Source: Candidatus Latescibacterota bacterium (GTDB taxonomy: Bacteria; Latescibacterota; UBA2968; UBA8231). Taken from it: a stretch of 64,000 bases of DNA. The position numbers and the translations under genes are program-made. Location of the stretch: positions 116,968 to 180,967 of the forward strand of contig JAJEFJ010000104.1 in assembly GCA_022820485.1 (NCBI GenBank), written 5' to 3'. Below the pieces are notes generated by a model. That model saw only the letters and a program-made list of their open reading frames with translations, made no database searches and was not told where the DNA came from. Of the stretch, positions 41,373 through 48,129 are shown one piece after another (the first letter of the stretch is position 1; every line of letters starts with the position of its first letter).

Positions 41373-41595
41373 GGAATCCTCCGATTTGGTGAGCAGTCGT
41401 TAGGGCAGCGCAAAGTATAGGTCTTGTGCAGGCGTCAATCCAGTCTTAGGCAAGAGCCAACGCGCCGCTGCCGATCCAAGCGGATTGACAATCACCTTGC
41501 GAATGCGCTCTATTCCCTTAGATCAACGTGTTGAGTCCGTTAATTGTTCGACATCAGCGGCTAAACGCGCAATTGCAAAAAGGAGCAAATCTTCT

Positions 41596-42258
41596 ATGGT
41601 CAACCCCGAAGTACTAGACGCTTTTAAGGAATTCGACTCGCCGACGATTTTCAACGCCATCGTGTTAAAGTGCGGCCTGCCCAACGAAGAGTACACCGAC
41701 CACCGCATTCACTATCTGCTACCGGAATTGGGTCCGGTCATCGGCTATGCAGTGACCGCGGAAGTAACGACCAACGACCCGGACTCCGCAGCAGTCCCTT
41801 GGGACGGGTACTACGAAGCAATCGACGCCATGGAAGGGCCCGTATTCGCAGTGATGAAGGACGTGGATTCGCGTCCCGGACGCGGAGCCAGTTTTGGCGA
41901 CGGCATGGCGCGGCTGCACCAGCGGCTAGGCGCGGTGGGAGCCGTTGTCGATGGAACAGTGCGCGACTTGGAGGGAATCCGCCGGGTCGGGCTGCCGATC
42001 TTCGCCTGGGGGACGGTGCCAGGTCACGGCGTATTCAACGCGACGCGAGTCAACGCACCAATTACCGTCGGGTCGGTGCGGATTCGGCCGGGAGACCTGA
42101 TCTTTGGCGACGGCGACGGCTGCGTGCGCATTCCCCTAGAGCACGCCGAGGAAGTGCTGGAATTGGCCGCAGAAGTGCGGGACAAGGAGGCCAAAATTTT
42201 TGCCCTGTACGATTCAGACGACTTTTCCCTTGACAAGTGGCGAGAGTCGCGCCGGTAG
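41596..42258 (+). CDS. RraA-like family protein (HMG/CHA aldolase or regulator fold)
   Basis: 220 aa. Motifs of the RraA-like fold: FDSPTIFNAIVLKCGL near the start, VIGYAVTAEV, SFGDGMARLHQRLGAVGAVV near residue 105, DGTVRDLEGIRRVGLPIFAW with the R-D metal/substrate pair near residue 125 and GDLIFGDGDGCVRIP. The family includes 4-hydroxy-4-methyl-2-oxoglutarate aldolases, oxaloacetate decarboxylases and dehydratase-like sugar-acid enzymes. ATG 41596 fits the family start and has AGGAG upstream; a longer frame to 41485 lacks support. It heads the plus-strand unit RraA-PhyH-creatininase-desaturase. A TTGACA at 41485-41490 is a possible -35 but no good -10 follows. The stop lies in a dispersed palindromic repeat. 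Confidence 0.87.
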   Translation: MVNPEVLDAFKEFDSPTIFNAIVLKCGLPNEEYTDHRIHYLLPELGPVIGYAVTAEVTTNDPDSAAVPWDGYYEAIDAMEGPVFAVMKDVDSRPGRGASFGDGMARLHQRLGAVGAVVDGTVRDLEGIRRVGLPIFAWGTVPGHGVFNATRVNAPITVGSVRIRPGDLIFGDGDGCVRIPLEHAEEVLELAAEVRDKEAKIFALYDSDDFSLDKWRESRR

Positions 42259-42279
42259 GGGCAACCCTTGTGGTTGCCC
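42255..42279. repeat. Palindromic dispersed repeat, copy 2
   Basis: Exact reverse complement of 22553-22577 (GTAGGGGCAACC...GGTTGCCC). The TAG of the preceding RraA-like gene is inside it. The stem could act as an mRNA stabiliser or weak terminator between RraA and PhyH genes. Confidence 0.85.
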
Positions 42280-42304
42280 TCATCGCCGACCAAAGGAGGA
42301 CAGC

Positions 42305-43180
42305 ATGGAGACCACCACAGTAAAAATTGATCCCAAAGAAGAAATCGGCTTTATGACGGTCGATGAGACTGATTTTGCCGCTTTCTCCCTGAGCCAGCAG
42401 ATCCGCCATCTCGAAATGGAGGGCTACGTGCTCATGCCGGATGTGCTCGACGCCGAGCACATTGCGGCGCTAAAGGCCGAGCTAAAAGACCTGCCGATGG
42501 GACAAAAGGACTACAGCGAGGCCCAAACCTTCCACCACGAGCCCCAGTGCGCGAGCCGGTTGGTAGCCGAGTTGATCGGCTATCCGCCAATTGCGGAGTT
42601 CCTCAAAGCGCTGATGGGGCCAGACATCGTCTTCACGCACGGGCTTTTTACCCGCACCCTCTCCGGCTCGCCGGGCATTTCAATGCACACCGACGGCCAG
42701 CCATTCGGCTCGTCGATCTTTGGCTTCGAAGGCTCTTCGCCGCGCCTGTTGCGGGTGCTCTACTACCTCGACGACCTGCCGCCCGAGCGCGCGCCCTTCC
42801 GGCTCATCCCGCGCTCCCATCTCTCGTTCCACGCCCAAGCCAACCCGTACGTGCGCTATGTCTCGCACCCGCAGGAAATCACCCTCTGCGCCAAAGCTGG
42901 TTCGGTAGTAATGATACCCGCCCTCCTCTTCCACGGCACCCACCCCAACAAGGACTTGGCCCCTCGGGAACTGATCCAGTTCGGCTACCGTCCGGCTTGG
43001 GCAGGGCCTGTTCAGCCGATGGACGATTGGGACCCGGAATGGGTAGAAAACGCGCCGGCCGTGGCCAAACCTTTTCTCCAAAGCCGCAACACGACCGGCA
43101 AGGAGTGGAAACAGGTCCACAAACCCCAAGGCATGCAGCACGACGCACCGGGCATCAATCCAGACCGCTGGGGGAACTAA
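42305..43180 (+). CDS. Phytanoyl-CoA dioxygenase (PhyH) family protein
   Basis: 291 aa. LEMEGYVLMPDVLDAEHI near residue 37, a metal-site region GISMHTDGQPFGSS near residue 120 (H-x-D), LRVLYYLDDLPPERAPFRLI with PRSHLSFH, and the distal part VVMIPALLFHGTHPNKD with His, followed by RELIQFGYRP supplying Arg. All elements of the Fe(II)/2-oxoglutarate site are present. ATG 42305 has a perfect AGGAGG 4 nt upstream; an in-frame extension to 42200 runs through the repeat and is unlikely. The creatininase-family gene starts 3 nt after the stop. Substrate unknown. Confidence 0.92.
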   Translation: METTTVKIDPKEEIGFMTVDETDFAAFSLSQQIRHLEMEGYVLMPDVLDAEHIAALKAELKDLPMGQKDYSEAQTFHHEPQCASRLVAELIGYPPIAEFLKALMGPDIVFTHGLFTRTLSGSPGISMHTDGQPFGSSIFGFEGSSPRLLRVLYYLDDLPPERAPFRLIPRSHLSFHAQANPYVRYVSHPQEITLCAKAGSVVMIPALLFHGTHPNKDLAPRELIQFGYRPAWAGPVQPMDDWDPEWVENAPAVAKPFLQSRNTTGKEWKQVHKPQGMQHDAPGINPDRWGN

Positions 43181-43183
43181 GGT

Positions 43184-43918
43184 ATGAAACTAGCTGAACT
43201 CACCTGGCCCGATCTAGAGCAGGTATCCAGAGATACAGTAGTCGTATATCCCATCGCGGCGTTTGAGCAGCACGGGCCGCACCTGCCGTTTATAACGGAC
43301 ACCGCCGAGGTCGCCGCCATCGTCGATCGCCTCGACTCAGAGATCCCCGATCAGGTCCTCTGTCTCCCGGCGCAGTGGCTGGGCTATTCCCCGCACCACC
43401 TGCGGTTTAAGGGCACGATAACCGCCCAGTCAGAGACCCACATCAACATGATCGTCGATACCGTCAGCAGCATGGTCCACGCCGACTTCGACAAAATCCT
43501 CATCGTCAACGGCCACGGCGGCAATGTCCCGAATATGACCGTCTCCCTCCAGCGCCTAATGGAGAAGTGTCCCGACGCGCGAATCTATGGCACCTCTTGG
43601 TTTGCCTACGACGAGCTAGGCGAGATCAGGGAGGCGGGGCCCCACGGTTGGGGGCACGCGGGCGAGATGGAGACTTCGCTGATGATGGCCCTGCATCCCG
43701 AGTGGGTCAAAGCAGGTCGCCTGCAAAAGGACGGCCACCCGCCGCAGTCCGAGCGCGCTGGCCAAGTAGCCCGCTACCGCTGGATCCACCAATCGACCGA
43801 CCAAGGCACCTTCGGCGACCCCACTTTTGGGTCCGCCGAAAAGGGGGAGCGCTTCATCCGCGCCGCGGTCGAGGTGCTGGTCCGCATCGTCGAGGACATA
43901 AGGAAAGAGCACTTGTAG
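43184..43918 (+). CDS. Creatininase-family amidohydrolase
   Basis: 244 aa. Motifs: YPIAAFEQHGPHLPFITDT near residue 22 (Glu, His and Asp metal ligands), ILIVNGHGGNVPNM near residue 108 and WGHAGEMETSLMMALHP near residue 155. Complete. It starts 3 nt after PhyH, so it is in the same unit. As with the paralogue at 16142, the substrate could be a cyclic amide, lactam or cyclitol derivative; together with RraA-like and PhyH enzymes a multi-step catabolic route for an unusual ring compound is plausible (inference). Confidence 0.9.
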   Translation: MKLAELTWPDLEQVSRDTVVVYPIAAFEQHGPHLPFITDTAEVAAIVDRLDSEIPDQVLCLPAQWLGYSPHHLRFKGTITAQSETHINMIVDTVSSMVHADFDKILIVNGHGGNVPNMTVSLQRLMEKCPDARIYGTSWFAYDELGEIREAGPHGWGHAGEMETSLMMALHPEWVKAGRLQKDGHPPQSERAGQVARYRWIHQSTDQGTFGDPTFGSAEKGERFIRAAVEVLVRIVEDIRKEHL

Positions 43919-43991
43919 TCAGTGAATACAACTTGCCCGGCCAGCGCAAAATTGCGACAGTAAAGCTAGCTTTTTTAGAGGAGAACACGCC

Positions 43992-45005
43992 ATGGAAATG
44001 ACAAAAAACCAGCGCAAGATAAACTGGTATCGATGCCCCTTGCCGCGCGAGACGCTCGCTGCGCTCAACCAGCGCAGCGACTTTTGGGGGCTGCTGCAAA
44101 CGCTGGGGCATCTAGGTCTGCTAGCGGCGACGGGCGCGGGAGCTTGGTACGCGGCCGAGCACTTGGCCCTGCCGTGGTTGCTGCTGATCCTCTTTTTCCA
44201 CGGCACGTTCTACGCCTTTTTGCTCAACGGCTTCCACGAATTGTGTCACTCCACGGTCTTCAAGAGCAAGTTCCTCAACTACTTCTTCCTCCGCGTGTTC
44301 AGCTTTTTAGGCGCGTACAACCACATCCATTTCTGGACCAGTCACGCCGAACACCACAAGTACACCCTGCACCCGCCCGACGATCTCGAAGTGGTCCTAC
44401 CGGCCCAATTGCGATTCGTGGATTTTCTCAAGAGTGCCGTTGTAAATCCGTGGGGCTTGTACGCCCGCTACAAGACGACTTGGCGGCGAGCACGCGGGAA
44501 ATTAGAAGGCGAATGGGAATTGGCGCTCTTCCCCGAGTCGGAACCAGACAAACGGCGACGGCTCATCCGCTGGGATCGTTTCTTGCTAGTGGGGCACGCC
44601 CTAATTGTGGTGGTATCCTTGTACTTCGGCCTGTGGATGGTGCCTGTGCTCGTTACGCTCGCGCCTTTTTACGGCGGCTGGTTGCTGTTCTTGTGCAACA
44701 ACACCCAGCACATCGGCTTGCAGGACGACGTGCCGGACTTCCGGCTCTGCACCCGCACGGTCATCTTGAATCCGTTCTTCCGCTTCCTCTACTGGCACAT
44801 GAACTACCACATCGAACACCACATGTACGCTGGTGTACCGTGCTACCGGCTCGGCAAGCTACACGCGGCAATCAAAAGCGATCTGCCGCACTGTCCGCAG
44901 GGGCTGTACGAGGCATGGACGGAGATCGCCGCCATCCTCGAGCGGCAAAAGGCCGAGCCAGACTACGAATACGTGCCAGAATTGCCCACGCCCGTCGCGG
45001 CTTGA
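43992..45005 (+). CDS. Membrane fatty acid desaturase family protein
   Basis: 337 aa. Three His boxes of membrane di-iron desaturases are intact: HELCH near residue 82, HAEHH near residue 115 and HIEHH near residue 275, plus HxxH-type residues between. Hydrophobic pairs flank them (LALPWLLLILFFHGTFYAFL; LVGHALIVVVSLYFGLWMVP). It inserts double bonds or hydroxyl groups in acyl chains, or acts as a carotenoid or sterol-type hydroxylase. SD AGAGGAG before ATG 43992. It follows the creatininase gene after 73 nt that contain AGCTAGCT and a T6 run. Confidence 0.9.
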   Translation: MEMTKNQRKINWYRCPLPRETLAALNQRSDFWGLLQTLGHLGLLAATGAGAWYAAEHLALPWLLLILFFHGTFYAFLLNGFHELCHSTVFKSKFLNYFFLRVFSFLGAYNHIHFWTSHAEHHKYTLHPPDDLEVVLPAQLRFVDFLKSAVVNPWGLYARYKTTWRRARGKLEGEWELALFPESEPDKRRRLIRWDRFLLVGHALIVVVSLYFGLWMVPVLVTLAPFYGGWLLFLCNNTQHIGLQDDVPDFRLCTRTVILNPFFRFLYWHMNYHIEHHMYAGVPCYRLGKLHAAIKSDLPHCPQGLYEAWTEIAAILERQKAEPDYEYVPELPTPVAA

Positions 45006-45082
45006 GACGGTGTCTTTTGTAATGAAACACCAATATTGACAAAAGGAGGTTCTTCTTGTACGCTTCTGTGCAAGGAGAAATC

Positions 45083-45340
45083 ATGGAAATTCACAAGGGC
45101 CATAAGGACCGTAATGACCATAAGGAAATAGCTCTATTAGTAGAGCAGGTCCAGAGTCTAGAAGCTCGTGTAATAGAGCTTGAAAGCTTGCGGGAAGAGC
45201 TTGAATCTTACTCGGAAACAGCATACCTGCTGAGTTCACCAGCTAATGCTCGCCACTTGCAAGAAGCTCTTAACGAGGACCCGAGTAAAAGCAAATGTTT
45301 CGACAGTATAAAATCTTTGCGAAATGAACTTGGTATTTAA
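45083..45340 (+). CDS. YefM-like antitoxin with altered N-terminus
   Basis: 85 aa. The C-terminal SETAYLLSSPANARHLQEAL is the toxin-binding segment typical of YefM/Phd antitoxins of YoeB. The N-terminal half (MEIHKGHKDRNDHKE, then LVEQVQSLEARVIELESLRE) does not look like the normal DNA-binding Phd fold and is likely a coiled coil, so promoter repression may be lost. ATG 45083 has SD AAGGAG; a TTG at 45056 with AGGAGG is an alternative start adding nine residues. A TTGACA at 45036-45041 may be part of the promoter. It overlaps the toxin start by 17 nt. Confidence 0.78.
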   Translation: MEIHKGHKDRNDHKEIALLVEQVQSLEARVIELESLREELESYSETAYLLSSPANARHLQEALNEDPSKSKCFDSIKSLRNELGI

Positions 45341-45581
45341 AGAGAGTGCGCTTAAAGACCTGCGTTATTGGGCTTCAACAAACCCCTCAACATCACGAAG
45401 AATCCTAAGTCTCCTCGAAGATATAGAACGAAATCCATTCAGCGGTATAGGAAATCCCAAGCCGCTAAAATTCGATTATGCGGGCTGTTGGTCCAGACGC
45501 ATAGATGGAGCCCATCGCTTAGTCTATAGGATAAAGGACGGGAACATAGAAATCATTTCTTGCCGATACCATTATCGGTAA
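45324..45581 (+). CDS. yoeB: YoeB/Txe-family toxin
   Basis: 85 aa, exact family length. N-terminal MNLVFKESALKDLRYWASTN, IERNPFSGIGNPKPLKFDYA with the G-x-G-x-P-E/K-P-L-K block, GCWSRRIDGAHRLVYRI and the C-terminal IISCRYHYR with the catalytic His-Tyr. YoeB is a ribosome-dependent mRNA endonuclease counteracted by YefM. The catalytic end is intact, so it is probably active if expressed. Translationally coupled to the upstream antitoxin. Confidence 0.93.
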   Translation: MNLVFKESALKDLRYWASTNPSTSRRILSLLEDIERNPFSGIGNPKPLKFDYAGCWSRRIDGAHRLVYRIKDGNIEIISCRYHYR

Positions 45582-45648
45582 TATTCTATTCTCCCTCCAT
45601 CTCCAAAAAGCTGCCCATCGCATACCCGATTGTAAGTTTCCAAGCATA

Positions 45649-46332
45649 TCACCACTGCTGTCCCAGCGGCGTCAGCACCAGCTCATCGACATTGACCCCA
45701 CGCGGCTGCGCCAGCACAAAGCACGCGGCGTCGGCAACTTCGTCGCGACTTAGGCGACAACGCCGACCGCCCTCGTGCAACGCCACCGGCTCGGGGCTAG
45801 CCACCGCGCCTAGGGTGATCAACCCGACGTGAACTCCCTGCTCTGCTACCTCCCAGCGCAGACTCTCGCACAACCCGCGCACTGCGGACTCGACCGCCGC
45901 ATATAGCACCGGCGGTCGCGCACGGATCAATCCCTGCAAGCCGTTGATATGCAGTATCCGCCCGCCGCTTTGCATTAGCACCGGCAGAGCAGCGCGCGTG
46001 ATCTGCAACGCGCCGCTTACATCCGTATCGACAAAGGCGCGCAGATCCTCGTAGCTGACCTCGGCAAGCGGCTCCTCCACCCAAGTGCCCGCCGCATTGA
46101 CCAGCGCGTCAAGGCTCCCAAACGCTTCCACCGACTCCCGCACCGCAGTTTCGCAATCCGCAACAATCCCCACATCGCCCGGCACTGCTACCGCGCCATC
46201 CAACTCAGCGGCGAGAGCCTGCACCCGCTCCGCGCACCGCGCCATCAGCGCAACCCGGTGCCCAGCCTCTGCCAGCCGCCGCGCAATGGTCTCGCCAATG
46301 CCAGAACTGGCACCCGTGATCAGCGCATTCAC
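45649..46332 (-). CDS. SDR-fold protein with altered catalytic residues
   Basis: 227 aa. The cofactor motif TGASSGIGE and the NAAG motif are present, so the Rossmann fold is clear. In the active site, however, the Ser block reads ILHINGLQG and the Tyr motif reads YAAVE, so the catalytic Ser and the Lys of YxxxK (Glu here) are both replaced. The C-terminal segment is shorter than in classical SDRs. Catalysis by the standard mechanism is unlikely; it could be a regulator, a cofactor-binding scaffold or a decayed enzyme. It is the last gene of the long minus-strand run, 20 nt after the dehydrogenase. Confidence 0.82.
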   Translation of the reverse strand: MNALITGASSGIGETIARRLAEAGHRVALMARCAERVQALAAELDGAVAVPGDVGIVADCETAVRESVEAFGSLDALVNAAGTWVEEPLAEVSYEDLRAFVDTDVSGALQITRAALPVLMQSGGRILHINGLQGLIRARPPVLYAAVESAVRGLCESLRWEVAEQGVHVGLITLGAVASPEPVALHEGGRRCRLSRDEVADAACFVLAQPRGVNVDELVLTPLGQQW

Positions 46333-46352
46333 CGCGAGGTACCTCCTGACGT

Positions 46353-47342
46353 TCAGATAAATCTAGTCGTGATTTGCCCCACGAGCGCCTCGCCCCGCGC
46401 ATAGCGGTCGAGGTTATCCGCGGCCAGACGCGCCCGCTTGCGCGAGGTGCCGTCAGTCGAACCGGCGGTGTGGGGCATGGCAAACACATTGGGCAATTGG
46501 AAAACAGGGGCCGCAGCGTCGGGCGGCTCCTGAGCGAACACATCGAGCCCCGCCCCACTCAAGCGACCGTCTAGCAAGGCTTCATACAGAGCGTCCTCAT
46601 CGACGAGCGCCCCCCGCGCCACGTTGATCAAGCAGGCGGTTTCCTTCATCAGACCGATGCGCCGCGCGTCGATAGTATGCCGGGTCTCCGGCGTCAGATG
46701 CAGGTGCAGCGACAGGTAATCGCTCTCGGCCACCACGCGGTCGATGTCCTCCGGGCTACCGAGAAACTCGGGTTGGATCTCGGCGAGGATTTCCTCTTCA
46801 ATGGGGCGGATGTCGATGGCCAAGATCCGCAGGCCAAAGGGCTTGGCCCGGCGCGCCAAATCTTGAGCGCTCGCGCCAAAACCGATCAGGCCGAGCGTCA
46901 GACCCTCCAACTCGACGCCCGTAGGCACGTACATCTTGCGGGCGTCGAAGTTCCGCCGCGCCTCTCCGTAGCGGTGGGCGTGCATGAGGATGAACATCAT
47001 CGCACTCTGGGCCAACGCCACGCTGCTGAGTTGCCCAGGGCAATGGGCGAGCAGCAGTCCAGTACTGAGAATCCCCTCGACATCGACGTGGTCGAGGCCG
47101 GTGGTCTGAACTTGGAGGAATTTGACGCCAGCATCGGCCGCAGCGGCCAGCAGGTCTGGGCTGATATTGCCCCCTAAATCGACGATGGCTTCAATGCCCG
47201 CCATTTGAGGCGCGGCCGGCTGGGTGCGGTCGAAGATGAGGAGGTTGTGGCGGGCACGTACGGCCTCGATCACGTCGGTCGTCCAAGGCGAGGCAATCGC
47301 GGCGACCGGGTGGGGCAGAAAGAGGACTTCAAGCCGTCGCAT
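46353..47342 (-). CDS. D-isomer-specific 2-hydroxyacid dehydrogenase
   Basis: 329 aa. The NAD-binding motif GLIGFGASAQDLA is near residue 150, with Asp 20 residues later (ILAIDIRP) suggesting NAD. The catalytic triad is visible: Arg in INVARGALVDEDAL near residue 240, Glu in GLDVFAQEPPD near residue 270 and His in MPHTAGST near residue 290. It reversibly reduces 2-oxo acids. Its ATG is 2 nt after the aldolase stop, so both are translated together: the aldolase would release pyruvate and an aldehyde or oxo acid, and this enzyme could handle the oxo acid (inference). Confidence 0.93.
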   Translation of the reverse strand: MRRLEVLFLPHPVAAIASPWTTDVIEAVRARHNLLIFDRTQPAAPQMAGIEAIVDLGGNISPDLLAAAADAGVKFLQVQTTGLDHVDVEGILSTGLLLAHCPGQLSSVALAQSAMMFILMHAHRYGEARRNFDARKMYVPTGVELEGLTLGLIGFGASAQDLARRAKPFGLRILAIDIRPIEEEILAEIQPEFLGSPEDIDRVVAESDYLSLHLHLTPETRHTIDARRIGLMKETACLINVARGALVDEDALYEALLDGRLSGAGLDVFAQEPPDAAAPVFQLPNVFAMPHTAGSTDGTSRKRARLAADNLDRYARGEALVGQITTRFI

Positions 47343-47344
47343 AT

Positions 47345-48121
47345 CTAGTATCCCAATTCGGCGCGAACGCGCGCCATCTGTTGGCAGCCAGCCGCGAGAA
47401 ACGGCTCGTCGCCGCCAGCGAGAATCAGCGAAAAGCCGTCGTCCATGGCGCGTTGGATTGACTGCGGGTCGCTAGCCGGGCGATAGACCCCAATACCAGC
47501 GGGCTTACCAGCGCGGCGAGCGGCTGCGGCCAACTCGGCCTGAGCGTCTTGGAAGACAGACCCCTCGTAGTCAAAGGGCACCCCCAGCGAGATCGACAGA
47601 TCGACCGGACCGATGACGAACGTATCGACGCCTTCGACGGCGAGGATCTCGTCGATATTGGCGACCGCCTCGGCCGTCTCAATCAACGCGATGAATACCA
47701 CCAAATCGTTTATCTCCGCGAAGTACTCGTCAGTGCGCAACCCGTACTGGGCCGCCCGATGCGGTCCAAAACCGCGAATGCCAACCGGAGGATAGCGGCA
47801 GGCGCGCGCGCCTTCTGCGGCTTGCGCGGCAGTGTTGACGAACGGGGCGAGGATGCCCAGCGCACCCATGTCGAGGTAGAGGCGAATCTGCTCCTCGTCG
47901 ATGCGCGGCAGGCGGACGATGGGCGTGGCCGGGGTATTGCCGATGGCCTGCAATTGCGCCTGGATGCCAGTGGGGGTTTGCGGCGCGTGCTCCGAGTCGA
48001 TGACGAGAAAGTCAAAGCCCGAGTGACCGCAAAGTTCGGCAATGGCCGGAGAGCCAAAGCGGAGCTGGGTTCCAAAAGCGGGTTTACCCGCAGCGAATTG
48101 GTCTTTGATGCGGTTGTGCAT
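47345..48121 (-). CDS. HpcH/HpaI family class II aldolase
   Basis: 258 aa. FGTQLRFGSPAIAELCG, FDFLVIDSEHAPQTP (catalytic His near residue 43), VRLPRIDEEQIRLYLDMGAL with Arg, and the metal-binding Glu/Asp in ALIETAEAVANIDEIL and DTFVIGPVDLSISLG. These pyruvate-dependent aldolases cleave 4-hydroxy-2-oxoheptanedioate, 2-keto-3-deoxy-L-rhamnonate or 2-keto-3-deoxy-glucarate-like acids. ATG 48121 has SD GGAG; a longer start at 48139 would overlap the upstream gene. The gene is 8 nt downstream of the unrecognised 631-aa gene. Confidence 0.9.
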   Translation of the reverse strand: MHNRIKDQFAAGKPAFGTQLRFGSPAIAELCGHSGFDFLVIDSEHAPQTPTGIQAQLQAIGNTPATPIVRLPRIDEEQIRLYLDMGALGILAPFVNTAAQAAEGARACRYPPVGIRGFGPHRAAQYGLRTDEYFAEINDLVVFIALIETAEAVANIDEILAVEGVDTFVIGPVDLSISLGVPFDYEGSVFQDAQAELAAAARRAGKPAGIGVYRPASDPQSIQRAMDDGFSLILAGGDEPFLAAGCQQMARVRAELGY

Positions 48122-48129
48122 GTAGTCTC

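Noticed and set aside
41485-41510. Promoter with TTGACA ahead of the RraA-like gene
   Set aside because: A good -35 hexamer exists but no acceptable -10 lies 16-18 nt downstream; only mentioned in the gene entry.
45036-45082. Longer antitoxin starting at TTG 45056
   Set aside because: It has a fine SD, but ATG 45083 also has one and is the commoner start; kept as an alternative only.
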